From an uncultured Duncaniella sp. (GTDB lineage: Bacteria > Bacteroidota > Bacteroidia > Bacteroidales > Muribaculaceae), in the NCBI GenBank assembly GCA_910586305.1, contig CAJUGS010000014.1, forward strand, positions 1 through 64,000: a stretch of DNA of 64,000 bases. The letters are read 5' to 3'. The notes under the pieces are model-generated. The model did not search any database. It was not told where the DNA came from and was given only the letters and a program-made list of their open reading frames with translations. This document shows positions 35,577-45,400 of the stretch, piece after piece. The position numbers were made by a program, and so were the translations under genes. Positions within the stretch are counted from its first letter, which is position 1, and each line of letters begins with the position of its first letter.

Positions 35577-36158
35577 ATGCGACTACTAATACTTGACAAC
35601 TACGATTCGTTCACCTACAACATTGTTCATGCTGTGAGACAGCTTGGTGTTGAGCCTGTGGTGAGACGAAATGATTGTATCGGACTTGACGAGGTTGCCG
35701 GATTTGACAAAATTATCATTTCTCCCGGTCCTGGTATTCCGTCCGAGGCAGGAGTTCTTCCGCTTCTGCTACAACGTTATGCCTCGCATAAGTCGATTCT
35801 CGGCGTGTGTCTCGGTTACCAGGCCATAGGAGAGTGTTTTGGCGCACGGCTCAGAAACCTTCCGAAGGTGTGGCACGGCCTCAAATCCACAGCGAGGATT
35901 ATGGTCCCCGACTATCTTTTCGCCGGGTTGCCGGATGAGTTTCAGATCGGTCGTTACCATTCGTGGGTGGTTGACGGTGATGGTTTCCCGTCATCTCTCG
36001 AAGTCATTGCCGTGAGTCCCGACGGCGAGATTATGGCTCTCCGCCATCGTGATTTCGATGTCAGGGGAGTGCAATTCCATCCCGAGTCAATTCTCACTCC
36101 CCTTGGCGGCAAGATTATTGAAAACTGGTTAAGCCACACTGATTCACGAATTTTATGA
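35577..36158 (+). CDS. trpG: Anthranilate synthase component II (glutamine amidotransferase)
   Basis: A 193-residue class I amidotransferase that delivers ammonia to TrpE. The catalytic triad is Cys78 (GVCLGYQ), His168 and Glu170 (QFHPES). The N-terminal LILDNYDSFTYNIV and SPGPGIPSEAG motifs are typical. It starts 3 bp after the trpE stop and overlaps trpD by 4 bp, fitting coupled synthesis of the two subunits. It is a separate gene, not fused to trpD. Confidence 0.97.
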   Translation: MRLLILDNYDSFTYNIVHAVRQLGVEPVVRRNDCIGLDEVAGFDKIIISPGPGIPSEAGVLPLLLQRYASHKSILGVCLGYQAIGECFGARLRNLPKVWHGLKSTARIMVPDYLFAGLPDEFQIGRYHSWVVDGDGFPSSLEVIAVSPDGEIMALRHRDFDVRGVQFHPESILTPLGGKIIENWLSHTDSRIL

Positions 36159-37150
36159 AAGATATTCTCAACAAGATGTTTGAGCATCGCAGCCTCTCCC
36201 GTGAAGAGTCGCGTGATGTGCTTCTAAATATTGCTGACGGTCGTTACAATGACGCTATGCTTGCGGCGTTTATGACGGTCTTCCTCATGCGCAGCATCAC
36301 GCTCGACGAGTTGCGTGGCTTCCGTGATGCCATTCTCGAACGCCGTGTCCCGGTGGATTTCGGCGGTGTCAAAGCAATTGATATTGTCGGCACGGGAGGC
36401 GACGGAAAGAATACATTTAATATTTCCACTGCAGCTTGCTTTGTGGTTGCCGGAGCCGGTCGGAAAGTAGTGAAACACGGCAACTACGGTGCGACTTCGG
36501 TGTCTGGAGCGTCCAATGTGCTTGAGAACCACGGTATAGTGTTTACATCCGACCGTGACCGCCTGGCGCGCTCTCTTGAGGAGAGTGGTGTGTGCTATCT
36601 TCACGCTCCTTTCTTCAGCCCGGCTCTGAAGAGTGTCGGACCTGTGCGCAAAGCTCTCGGTGTTCGTACATTCTTCAATATGCTCGGGCCGCTTGTCAAT
36701 CCAGTCCTCCCGTCCTATCAACTTCTCGGGGTCTACAACCTCAGGCTGCTCCGACTTTACGGATATATCGCCGAGGAAGAGGGGGTGAACTGCACTGTGG
36801 TACATTCGCTTGACGGATATGATGAAATTTCTCTTACATCCCCTTTCAAAGTCCGGACATCAGAAACCACTCGACTATACTCTCCGCAGTCGCTCGGGTT
36901 TGCCGGATGCTGTGAGGAGGACCTTTGGGGAGGAGCTACAGTGGCCGAGGCCTCGGCCATTTTCGACTCAGTGCTTGCCGGCACTGCCGGACGCGCCCGT
37001 ACAGACTGCGTTGTGGCAAATGCTGCTTTCGCACTTCTCACCCTTGAGCCGGAACTCGCCATTTCAGATGCTGTCTCACTTGCACGTGAGTCCATCGAAT
37101 CGGGACGTGCGAAAGAGGCTTTTGTAAAATTCGTGAAACTCAATTCCTGA
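36155..37150 (+). CDS. trpD: Anthranilate phosphoribosyltransferase
   Basis: A 331-residue enzyme transferring phosphoribosyl from PRPP to anthranilate. The PRPP-binding motif GTGGDGKNTFNIST, the substrate segment KHGNYGATSVSGASNVLE and NMLGPLVNP are intact. It overlaps the trpG stop by 4 bp (ATGA) and precedes trpC by 3 bp. Confidence 0.97.
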   Translation: MKDILNKMFEHRSLSREESRDVLLNIADGRYNDAMLAAFMTVFLMRSITLDELRGFRDAILERRVPVDFGGVKAIDIVGTGGDGKNTFNISTAACFVVAGAGRKVVKHGNYGATSVSGASNVLENHGIVFTSDRDRLARSLEESGVCYLHAPFFSPALKSVGPVRKALGVRTFFNMLGPLVNPVLPSYQLLGVYNLRLLRLYGYIAEEEGVNCTVVHSLDGYDEISLTSPFKVRTSETTRLYSPQSLGFAGCCEEDLWGGATVAEASAIFDSVLAGTAGRARTDCVVANAAFALLTLEPELAISDAVSLARESIESGRAKEAFVKFVKLNS

Positions 37151-37153
37151 CTT

Positions 37154-37918
37154 ATGGAAAATATACTGTTACGGATTCTCGACAATAAGCGGCGAGAGGT
37201 CGAGGCCACCGCCGGAGTACTCCCCCACGAAAGCTGCATAAGTCCTCAGAAAGTGATATCCATGTCAAGGGCTCTTGCCGATGATTCTGTTGGCATCATA
37301 GCCGAATTCAAGCGTTGCTCTCCTTCGCGTGGTATGATACATCCTCGGGCGCTTGTCGATGAAGTTGTCGGCTCTTATGCATCGGCCGGTGCGGCTGCCT
37401 GTTCTGTGCTCACGGACACTCCTTTTTTCGGCGGATCTCTTGTCGATCTCGACGTGGCACGCGAGACAGTCTCGATTCCGTTGCTCCGAAAGGACTTCAT
37501 AGTTAGCAAATACCAGATTGCAGAGGCGTGTCTTCACGGAGCGAATGCCATCCTGCTCATTGCGGCAGCGTTGAGTCGCGAGGCCATAGAGAAATTCACT
37601 CGTGAGGCTCACCGCTATCACCTCGAGGTGCTTCTTGAACTCCACTCCATGGCCGAACTCGATAAGTTCTGTCCGGATGTGGACATGGTCGGAGTAAACA
37701 ACCGTGACCTCACCACTTTTCACACCGACCCCGCTCTTTCGCTGAAAATGGCCTCCGAGTTGCCCGATACGGTTGTCAAAGTGGCCGAGAGCGGACTCAC
37801 CTCGATGGACGAGGTGCGTCGCCTTCGCGATGTCGGATATCGAGGGTTTCTGATAGGGGAGGCATTCATGAAACACCCCAATCCTGGAGATGCTCTCCGT
37901 AATTTCCTTGAAAGATGA
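37154..37918 (+). CDS. trpC: Indole-3-glycerol phosphate synthase
   Basis: A 254-residue (beta/alpha)8-barrel enzyme closing the indole ring. Conserved segments are IIAEFKRCSPSRG (catalytic Lys), VLTDTPFFGGSLVDL, LLRKDFIVSKYQI, VGVNNRDLTTF and VAESGLTSMDEV. It is a free-standing protein rather than a TrpC-TrpF fusion, and overlaps the trpF start by 4 bp. Confidence 0.97.
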   Translation: MENILLRILDNKRREVEATAGVLPHESCISPQKVISMSRALADDSVGIIAEFKRCSPSRGMIHPRALVDEVVGSYASAGAAACSVLTDTPFFGGSLVDLDVARETVSIPLLRKDFIVSKYQIAEACLHGANAILLIAAALSREAIEKFTREAHRYHLEVLLELHSMAELDKFCPDVDMVGVNNRDLTTFHTDPALSLKMASELPDTVVKVAESGLTSMDEVRRLRDVGYRGFLIGEAFMKHPNPGDALRNFLER

Positions 37919-38511
37919 AAATCAAGGTATGTGGTCTTCGTGATCCGCAGAATATTTGCGACGTGCTCTCTCTCGGTCCCGACTATGTTGGTTTCATCTT
38001 CTACGCACGCTCGCCCCGCAATGCTCTCCTCCTTCCGCCCGAGTCGGTTGCAGCCCTGCACGGCGGAAAGGGAGTGGGGGTGTTCGTTGACTCCCCGGCG
38101 GCATACATTCATGACATATGTTCGCTTTACAGACTGTCGGCCGTCCAGCTCCACGGTTCCGAATCGCCATCCTTCTGTAGTGAATTGTCAGCTTCGGGGC
38201 TCACTGTGTTCAAGGCTGTCGGGATTTCCGAATCAGTCGACTGGCATGAAGTCGCGGCCTATGAAGGATGTGTGGATATGTTTGTCTTTGACACACTATC
38301 CTCCTCCCATGGCGGCACCGGACGCAAATTCGACTGGTCTGTTCTATCGCGATACCCTCTTTCTGTCCCCTATCTTCTAAGTGGAGGAATTGCACCGGAT
38401 GATGACATTCCGGATTTATCGGGTCTGGCGGGAGTGGATCTCAACAGTCGCTTTGAGGATGCCCCTGGAATGAAAAATATTGAAAAACTTCGAAAATTCT
38501 TTGAAAAATGA
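37915..38511 (+). CDS. trpF: Phosphoribosylanthranilate isomerase
   Basis: A 198-residue barrel enzyme carrying out the Amadori rearrangement of phosphoribosylanthranilate. The N-terminal IKVCGLRDPQNI contains the catalytic Cys, and the second catalytic residue Asp is in FVFDTLSSSHGGTGRKFDWS. The ending YLLSGGIAPDD and GVDLNSRFED (a variant of the usual VDVSSGVE) is recognisable. It overlaps trpC by 4 bp and trpA by 4 bp. Confidence 0.95.
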   Translation: MKIKVCGLRDPQNICDVLSLGPDYVGFIFYARSPRNALLLPPESVAALHGGKGVGVFVDSPAAYIHDICSLYRLSAVQLHGSESPSFCSELSASGLTVFKAVGISESVDWHEVAAYEGCVDMFVFDTLSSSHGGTGRKFDWSVLSRYPLSVPYLLSGGIAPDDDIPDLSGLAGVDLNSRFEDAPGMKNIEKLRKFFEK

Positions 38512-39284
38512 ATAGAATAGACTCACTCTTTGCCCGTAAGGAGCGCGACATACTTTCTGTATTTGCCACAGCCGGTTTTCCTTCTCTTGATTCCACTGTC
38601 GGTGTCATTGAGGCGCTTGCCGCACGCGGAGTCGATATGGTCGAGATAGGTGTGCCGTTCTCCGATCCCATGGCCGACGGAGTGGTGATACAGCACAGTT
38701 CCGATGTGGCAATAGCCAACGGTATGACTCTTGCCCGACTCTTTGAGGATGTTCGGGAAGCCCGTCGTCGTGTGCCTGAGATGCCTTTTGTGCTCATGGG
38801 ATATCTCAATCCAATGTTGAGGATGGGGATTGAGACAGTTTTCATGAAGTGTCGCGAGGCAGGTATCGATGGAATTATCATACCGGATTTACCGTTTGCG
38901 GAATATATGCGTGACTACAAACCTCTCTGTGCCCGCTATGGCCTCCACATGATAATGCTCATCACTCCCGAGACCAGTCCGGAACGTATTAGACTCATAG
39001 ACAGCGAATGCTCCGGATTCATCTATATGGTTTCAACGGCCTCCACAACAGGCACCCGCGAGAAGTTTGGTCCGGAGGCTGTCGACTATTTCCGGCGCAT
39101 AGCCGGGATGGACCTTGTTCACCGCAGGCTCATCGGGTTTGGCATATCCAATCCGGGCACATTCGGCGAGGCCTGCCGTTACTCGTCCGGTGCCATCATA
39201 GGCTCGCTCTTCATACGTTGTCTTGAGGACTGTTCTTCTTCGGCCGAGGCTGTCGACACACTTCTTGCGACAATAGGCAGGTAG
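38508..39284 (+). CDS. trpA: Tryptophan synthase alpha subunit
   Basis: A 258-residue barrel enzyme cleaving indole-3-glycerol phosphate and channelling indole to TrpB. The catalytic Glu is in MVEIGVPFSDPMADG and the catalytic Asp in IIPDLPFAEY; the phosphate loop GFGISNPG is present. It completes a trpBEGDCFA operon in which every biosynthetic step from chorismate is encoded once. No terminator is visible after it before the next gene, 52 bp downstream. Confidence 0.97.
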   Translation: MNRIDSLFARKERDILSVFATAGFPSLDSTVGVIEALAARGVDMVEIGVPFSDPMADGVVIQHSSDVAIANGMTLARLFEDVREARRRVPEMPFVLMGYLNPMLRMGIETVFMKCREAGIDGIIIPDLPFAEYMRDYKPLCARYGLHMIMLITPETSPERIRLIDSECSGFIYMVSTASTTGTREKFGPEAVDYFRRIAGMDLVHRRLIGFGISNPGTFGEACRYSSGAIIGSLFIRCLEDCSSSAEAVDTLLATIGR

Positions 39285-39296
39285 AGATTTTTTTCG

Positions 39297-39304
39297 TAAC
39301 TTTG
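39297..39304 (+). promoter_or_regulatory. Possible -7 box of the GH28 gene
   Basis: TAACTTTG at 39297-39304 matches the TAnnTTTG element and lies 33 bp before the GH28 start. No TTTG was found at the expected -33 position, so the promoter may be weak or need an activator. Reading through from trp is also possible. Confidence 0.4.
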
Positions 39305-39336
39305 TGCCGTTATTCTAATTCTCACATATATTTACC

Positions 39337-40758
39337 ATGAAGACATTTTTCTTAGCAGTCGCGGCACTGCTCTTCGGATTGTCTCAGGCTTCGGCCTACG
39401 ACACAGCTTCAAAAGCTTGGAATGAGATATATCCGGCCATCGAGAGTCAGATAAAGGCTCCGGAATTTCGCGATAAGGACTATCGTCTGCTCGACTATGG
39501 CAAGCGTTCGTCGACAGAGGGATTTCTATACACCGAGATGATTAACAGCCTCATCGAACGTTGTTCCTCCGAAGGCGGAGGCCGAGTGGTGATACCGCGT
39601 GGCACATGGTTCACCGGTCCGATTACTCTCAAAAGCAATGTCAACCTGCATCTCGAGGAGGGTGCCACCCTTCTGTTTACCTCCGATTTAAATGAATATC
39701 CCATCGTCTATACTCACTGGGAGGGAGTGAAGTGCTACAACTACCAGCCTATGATTTATGCCTTCGAGCAGGAGAATATTGCTGTTACCGGCAAAGGCAC
39801 TATCGACGGAGGTGCTTCGCGCGACAATTGGTGGGCCATGTGTGGTGCTCCTCGTTTCGGTTGGAAGGAAGGAATTGTGTCGCAGCGCATAGGCCGTCCG
39901 CTGCTTCTCGAATGGAATGAGAAAGGTGTGCCTGTGGAGCAGAGACGTCTCGGCGATGGCTACGGTATGCGTGTGCAGCTTCTCAATCCTGTTGGTTGCC
40001 GCAATGTACTCATCGAGGGTGTCACCATGTTGCGTTCGCCGTTTTGGGTCATTCACCCTGTCCTCTGTGAGAACCTCACAGTCAGGAACGTCCATGTTCA
40101 GAATGACGGCCCCAACGGAGACGGATGTGACCCGGAGTCGTGCAAGAACGTTCTTATTGAGGGATGTTACTTCGATACTGGTGACGACTGTATAGCCATC
40201 AAGAGCGGGCGAAACCGCGACGGTCGTCTCGCCAACGTCCCCACCGAGAATGTAATCGTGCGCAACTGCAAGATGAAAAACGGTCATGGCGGAGTCGTTG
40301 TCGGAAGTGAGATTGCCGGAGGTTACAAATATCTCTTTGTGGAGAACTGCGACATGGATTCCCCCGAACTCGAGAGGGTGATACGCATCAAGACTAATGA
40401 TTGTCGTGGAGGTGTGATTGAGAATATCTTTGTGCGCAATGTCCGTGTGGGACGCTGCAAGGAGGCTGTTCTCAAGATTAATCTCCAGTATGACCGCAAG
40501 GAAGCCTGCAACCATATCTATCCACCTATTGTTCAGAATGTATTCCTTGAAAACGTCACCTGTCATGAGAGCAAATACGGCATCATGATGGTGGGTTATG
40601 AAAACATCTGCAATATACGTAACGTAGAGCTTAAAAACTGCGACTTCACTGGTGTGACATCAGGTGGAAACTATCTGTCCGGTCTCGCCGAAGGTGTCAA
40701 TCTCGTCAACGTTCGCATTAATGGAGCCCCTTGCACCTCGCTCACTTCTGAAAAGTAG
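39337..40758 (+). CDS. Glycoside hydrolase family 28 (polygalacturonase-type)
   Basis: A 473-residue secreted enzyme (signal about 1-20, ending ASA) hydrolysing galacturonide linkages in pectin. It has the right-handed beta-helix pattern of repeated short strands (VNLHLEEGATLLF, NIAVTGKGTIDGG, NVLIEGVTML). The catalytic motifs of GH28 are present: GPNGDGCDPESC, DTGDDCIAIKSGR, NGHGGVVVGSE and RVIRIKTN. Its length fits exo-acting bacterial members. It is not part of a PUL and stands alone between trp and purF, ending at a shared terminator. Confidence 0.9.
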   Translation: MKTFFLAVAALLFGLSQASAYDTASKAWNEIYPAIESQIKAPEFRDKDYRLLDYGKRSSTEGFLYTEMINSLIERCSSEGGGRVVIPRGTWFTGPITLKSNVNLHLEEGATLLFTSDLNEYPIVYTHWEGVKCYNYQPMIYAFEQENIAVTGKGTIDGGASRDNWWAMCGAPRFGWKEGIVSQRIGRPLLLEWNEKGVPVEQRRLGDGYGMRVQLLNPVGCRNVLIEGVTMLRSPFWVIHPVLCENLTVRNVHVQNDGPNGDGCDPESCKNVLIEGCYFDTGDDCIAIKSGRNRDGRLANVPTENVIVRNCKMKNGHGGVVVGSEIAGGYKYLFVENCDMDSPELERVIRIKTNDCRGGVIENIFVRNVRVGRCKEAVLKINLQYDRKEACNHIYPPIVQNVFLENVTCHESKYGIMMVGYENICNIRNVELKNCDFTGVTSGGNYLSGLAEGVNLVNVRINGAPCTSLTSEK

Positions 40759-40789
40759 TGTGACAGAGGCGATATACAAACGTGCATAA

Positions 40790-40834
40790 AAAACTCCGGA
40801 AGTCTGTAACTCAGTAGCAGACTTCCGGAGTTTT
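40790..40834. terminator. Bidirectional terminator between GH28 and purF-like gene
   Basis: A perfect 17-bp stem (AAAACTCCGGAAGTCTG at 40790-40806 with 40818-40834) around an 11-nt loop, with T-rich and A-rich flanks on the two sides. It serves the convergent GH28 (+) and purF-like (-) genes. Confidence 0.88.
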
Positions 40835-40852
40835 CTTTATCGTTACGGAAGA

Positions 40853-42292
40853 TTATTCCGGATGTTCCTCGGCGTAAGCGGTGTCGGGATGTATGCCGGT
40901 ACCGTCAAAGCAGTGGGTACAGATGCGACACTTGGGCAGGCCGATTGACTCGACGAGATCCTCGATTTTGCTGAACTTCAGTGTCGATAGTCCGAGTCTG
41001 TGCGCCACTTCGGCCACCATACGTTCGTAGCGGGGTGAGCCTGTGGTGGCATACTCGTCGAGATGTGCGTTTTCGTCACCCTCGAAATCCTTGATGATCT
41101 GGCGTGTGATGAGTTCCATATCGCTCTTTGACGATGTGAAACCGATGAAGGGGCATCCGTAGACAAGTGGCGGACATGAGATGCGGGCGTGTACGGTGTT
41201 GGCGCCGCATTCAAAGAAGGTGCGCACATTGTCGCGGAGCTGTGTGCCTCTCACGATTGAGTCATCGCAGAAAACCACGCTCTTGCCGTTGAGCACAGCC
41301 TTGTTGGGAATGAGCTTCATCTTAGCCACAAGATCGCGACGCGACTGGTTGCCGGGTGTGAAGCTGCGTGGCCATGTCGGAGTGTACTTAAGCACAGCGC
41401 GACGGTAGGGGATACCGCTTCCTTCGGCATAGCCGAGTGCATGGCCTACGCCGGAGTCGGGAATACCGCACACGCAGTCTGCGTCAGTCGGGTCTTCTTT
41501 GCCCATTGCGCGTCCGCCTGCCTCACGCACGTCCTCTACGTTGATACCAAGATAATCGCTGGCGGGGAAACCATAGTATACCCACAGGAAGGAGCAGAAT
41601 TGCTCTCTATTGCCGGGAGTGCGGAGCACCTCCATCGAGTCGGCACGGAGTCTCACCACTTCGCCGGGGCCGAGGTCCCTCACCACCTTGTAGTCGAGAT
41701 TGGGGAATGCGCAGGTCTCGCTTGTTGCTGCATATGCTCCATCCTTGTGGCCGATTACGATTGGTGTACGGCCCATATAGTCGCGGGCGGCTATGATGCC
41801 GTCCTCGGTGAGTATGAGCATTGAGCATGAGCCCTTGACCTTGCGATAGACAAGATCGATACCCTCTTCGAAAGTCTTTCCCATGTTAATGAGAAGTGCC
41901 ACAACCTCGGTCTGGTTGATATTGTTGGCCGAGAGTTCGCTCAGGTGCATACGTTCGGCGAGAAGCTCGGCGGCGATTTCGCGAAGATTGTTAATCTTGG
42001 CTACTGTCACCACTGCGTAACGTCCTAAGTGTGAGTTGACGATGATGGGTTGGGGGTCGGTGTCGCTGATCACTCCGAGACCCTGGTTGCCGTGGAAAGA
42101 GTCGAGTTCGTCCTCGAATTTCGAACGGAAATAGTCACGCTCAAGTGAGTGAATCTTGCGATTGAAGCCCTTCTCAGGGTCGAAGGTCACAAGTCCGGCA
42201 CGTTTTGTGCCGAGATGGGAATTGTAGTCTGTGCCATAGAACAGATCTGTTATGCACGGACGGGCCGAGACGGTGCCAAAAAAACCTCCCAT
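40853..42292 (-). CDS. Amidophosphoribosyltransferase-like protein lacking the N-terminal Cys
   Basis: A 479-residue PurF-family protein, normally the first committed enzyme of purine synthesis (PRPP plus glutamine to phosphoribosylamine). The Ntn amidotransferase half (YNSHLGTKRAGLV, VNSHLGRYAVVTVAKINN) precedes a phosphoribosyltransferase half with the PRPP loop SVVFCDDSIVRGTQL. The start at 42292 follows a good promoter; the protein begins MGGFFGTVS, so the nucleophilic Cys that should be residue 1 after Met removal is Gly. Glutamine cleavage is therefore doubtful, and ammonia-dependent activity or another role is possible. The C-terminus has a CRICTHC motif suggesting a metal or Fe-S ligand set. 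It is probably a paralogue of the true PurF. Confidence 0.85.
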   Translation of the reverse strand: MGGFFGTVSARPCITDLFYGTDYNSHLGTKRAGLVTFDPEKGFNRKIHSLERDYFRSKFEDELDSFHGNQGLGVISDTDPQPIIVNSHLGRYAVVTVAKINNLREIAAELLAERMHLSELSANNINQTEVVALLINMGKTFEEGIDLVYRKVKGSCSMLILTEDGIIAARDYMGRTPIVIGHKDGAYAATSETCAFPNLDYKVVRDLGPGEVVRLRADSMEVLRTPGNREQFCSFLWVYYGFPASDYLGINVEDVREAGGRAMGKEDPTDADCVCGIPDSGVGHALGYAEGSGIPYRRAVLKYTPTWPRSFTPGNQSRRDLVAKMKLIPNKAVLNGKSVVFCDDSIVRGTQLRDNVRTFFECGANTVHARISCPPLVYGCPFIGFTSSKSDMELITRQIIKDFEGDENAHLDEYATTGSPRYERMVAEVAHRLGLSTLKFSKIEDLVESIGLPKCRICTHCFDGTGIHPDTAYAEEHPE

Positions 42293-42338
42293 AATTCGTT
42301 TGTAAGATGTGTATGACTGGTTTTGAAATTTGAAAGTG

Positions 42339-42369
42339 CAAAGGTAGTAAAAATCCCTAAACTGAGAAA
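42339..42369 (-). promoter_or_regulatory. Promoter of the purF-like gene
   Basis: Minus-strand TACCTTTG (complement of 42339-42346) is a full match to the -7 element, with TTTC at the -33 position about 19 bp upstream. It lies 47 bp before the chosen start, inside the frame extension to 42403, which rules out that longer start. Confidence 0.65.
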
Positions 42370-42414
42370 GAACGTGTTCTCTCTGTTGCTTATTTTTTTT
42401 CAAAACGTTGTGGC

Positions 42415-45400
42415 TCAGTTCACCACTGAATCGAGGTCGAGCTTACGCAGAGTGAGTATAGTGAGGATGTCGGGATTCCGGCTTTCCGTCGTGACAGGGA
42501 TATACGGGAAGAATGGAGTGAGAAACCGCCTCCAGCGGTCGGTGTCATCAGCTGTCACCGAGGCAAGGACAAAGCGGCATTCAGCAGAGTTGTCGTTGGC
42601 TATGTGGCGTGTGGCCACGTTGCTCATGCGGTTGAGACTCATGAACGTTTCTTGTGGCGTGGGTTGGGCAAGGTATGGATAGTGGATTCGCCCGGTGAGG
42701 TAGTTGACAATGTTGAAATCCTTGAAAATCTCGCATAGACTGTCGCGCACGGTTGACTCGATGATTTCGCGCGGATCATCGGCCTCTTCCGAGGAGGCGT
42801 AAGAGGCAAATAGCTTGGTGAGATCTATACGGCTCACTATGCACGGTGCCGAGTTGTCAAAGAAAGCCTCGAGCGCAGCCGGATTGGTAAGGCTCACGAA
42901 CATTGCCTCATTGAATGCATCAATTGACTCCGACCTGGCTGTGGCCTCGTCATACCACTCGGAAAGCATGGAGTTGTAGTCGGCCAGACGGCGGTAGAGG
43001 GCGTCGAGCTTCATATTGGCTTCGTGGAGTGAATCGATAACCATACCGGCTGTGTGGAAACGCAGCTGTGTTTCAAGCAGCATCCTGCGTTGCAAGGATA
43101 TTTGAGCTGCGATTTCCTCCATCTCACTCTGCAAATCATGCCGGTGGTTGCGGCAGGCTGTGCGGTAGTACAGCCACACCATCACCGTTATAAAAATGAT
43201 AGCTCCGGCCACAATGCTCGTCCATAGGGTGTCGAGTGTGAATACCTCCAGGGAGACGAGAAGTATGAATATGCCGAGGGCTATTACCGATGCTCCGCTC
43301 CAGACCAGGGCGCGGCTGAGATACGTCTTGCGGAATAGCTTGAGCCGTTCCGGGAAGGCGTTCATTAGTTTGCGGTGGCGTGCCTCGAGATTGGATATGC
43401 TTTCCTGCTGTCTTTCTTCGGACAGACATCTCAGTTCGTCGCGCACATTGGGAAGACATAGCCGCTCGATGAGATGGCGATAGTAGCGGTAGTTGGTCTC
43501 GTATAGCTTAGTCAGGCTTTCGAGTCTCACCCGCGCTTCGTCAAGAGTGTTGGATATGGCCGCGATTTTTATCTGGGTTTCTGTTCCGGCAAACGGTGCT
43601 GTCAGTTGAGGCACACGTCCTCCTTTCTGGCCTTCGGGTGCTTGCTCGGTAGTCTGTGTGATTATACAGGCAAAGTTGTTGAATTCCGGGTCGTCCACGT
43701 AGGCCGATGAGATGTAGCAGTAACCCTTGTCGCCAAAGTCTTTGCCCCAGGAGTTGCGCACGATATAGCACTTGTCGATTTCCGAATAGCCTGTTATTAC
43801 CATTGCGTGGTATCCTTCCTCGCCTTCGGCTATCTCGCTCTCGGTGGGTCGGCCCACATGGCCGTCTGGAGTGTGGGGGAAGGATGGATATACCTTGAGA
43901 GAGAACCCCACCGGATAGCCTTCTGACAGGGCGGAGGTGAGCAGCCTGTGGTTGGTCTCGATGCATTCCATCCTGCTTCCCTCGGTCATGAGTGGTATTT
44001 GGCAGGCTTTGAGCACTCTGTGGCCTTCGGCTTCCGAGGTAGCGGCGGCCGAGGGTGGCACGGATATATTTTCCGGAGAATAGGGACACAGTTCCTCGGT
44101 GCATATGCCGAGTCGTCCCATCACGGAGAGCTGCTCGTAGAAGTTGCTCCCTCCTTCGGGGCGCCCGGACATAACGTTGCTGTGATAGAAGAGAAATCTC
44201 TCGCTCAGTGATGCTTCCGGGCTATTGCTGCTTTCGGAGTGGAGGCGGTTGATGATGTATTCATACATCGCTGTCGTTGCAAACGATGAGCAGGATCCGA
44301 CACTACCCTGGCTTCTGACGGCCGAGAAGTAGCGTCGCAGGTCAACGGACGGGAGTATCTTGAGATCCGGGGCGGGTGTGTATTTAGCATCGAGTGGTTG
44401 CTCGCGTATTTCGAAATTGCCGGGGCGGTGGTGTATCTCCTCGCGACGGCGTGAGGCCTCCTCGTTGTTAAGATTTTTGCGCAACATTTCAAGTTCGGAT
44501 TCCTTGCCCCTTATATAAGAGGTAAGGTCAAGGATGTCCGACTTGAGGCGTTTTATCTCTGGAAGCGGGTTGAATGCATGGTTGTTTGCTTCGTCCTCCA
44601 CATACTCCATGCGCGCCTGGTCATAGTGATAGCGTTTCAGCTCGGGGAAGTTCTGTGGTGTGGGCAGAAGACCGGTGTACAGTGCGTTGCGATTGAACGA
44701 ATCGATAAATATCGATGCCGGTTCGGTGTAAGCATCGTCGAAATACAGTGGTTCCTGTTTGTACAGCATTCCTTTCAGTCGCGGATTGTCGCGGCCAAGA
44801 AGAAGTGCCAGCGTTGCTTCACGTTCGGGCAGTGAGAGGGCCGGGTTGTTGACAAACTCTGTGATTCGGTCCGTGAGTGCCCGGGTGCTGCGTTGTAGAG
44901 CCGGGTAAATCTGTCCGGCTATGTCGCTTTCGGACAGTTTGCGCTCATATAGCGGGCTCACTTCGCTGTTGTAGAAGTCGTTGTAGAATCCCTCGATTCC
45001 GTTCAGCGCGTTCATAGCCCGTTCGGCTGCGCCCTGAGTGTCGACAGTGGTCTGTGTGATTCCGTTTTTCTCAAGGGTCGAGGCCACAGTGCGGTTGAGG
45101 AGGTAGTCAGTGATTTCCCATCGGTCAAACCGCAGGCGGGCAAGTCCGATGCTGATGAGATTGGAAGATCCGGCCGGGAAGAATCCCGGTGTAATCACTG
45201 TCGCATAGTTCTCTGAAAGAGATGCTATTATTGATGCGATGAACTCCGAGAGGCGACGGAGTGTGAATCCTATCGCCGCACCGGTAGCCACATAGTCGTC
45301 AACGAGTGCCAGTGAGCAGTGGAATCTCGACGAGGCTGTGAGGGCGTCGATGGAGCGAATATTCTCCTTCTGTATCTCTCGGCAGTCGGCCGGAAGTTCG

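Noticed and set aside
42293..42403. 37-residue N-terminal extension of the PurF-like protein
   Set aside because: It overlaps the promoter boxes and the family begins at MGGFFG-type or MCG-type residues.
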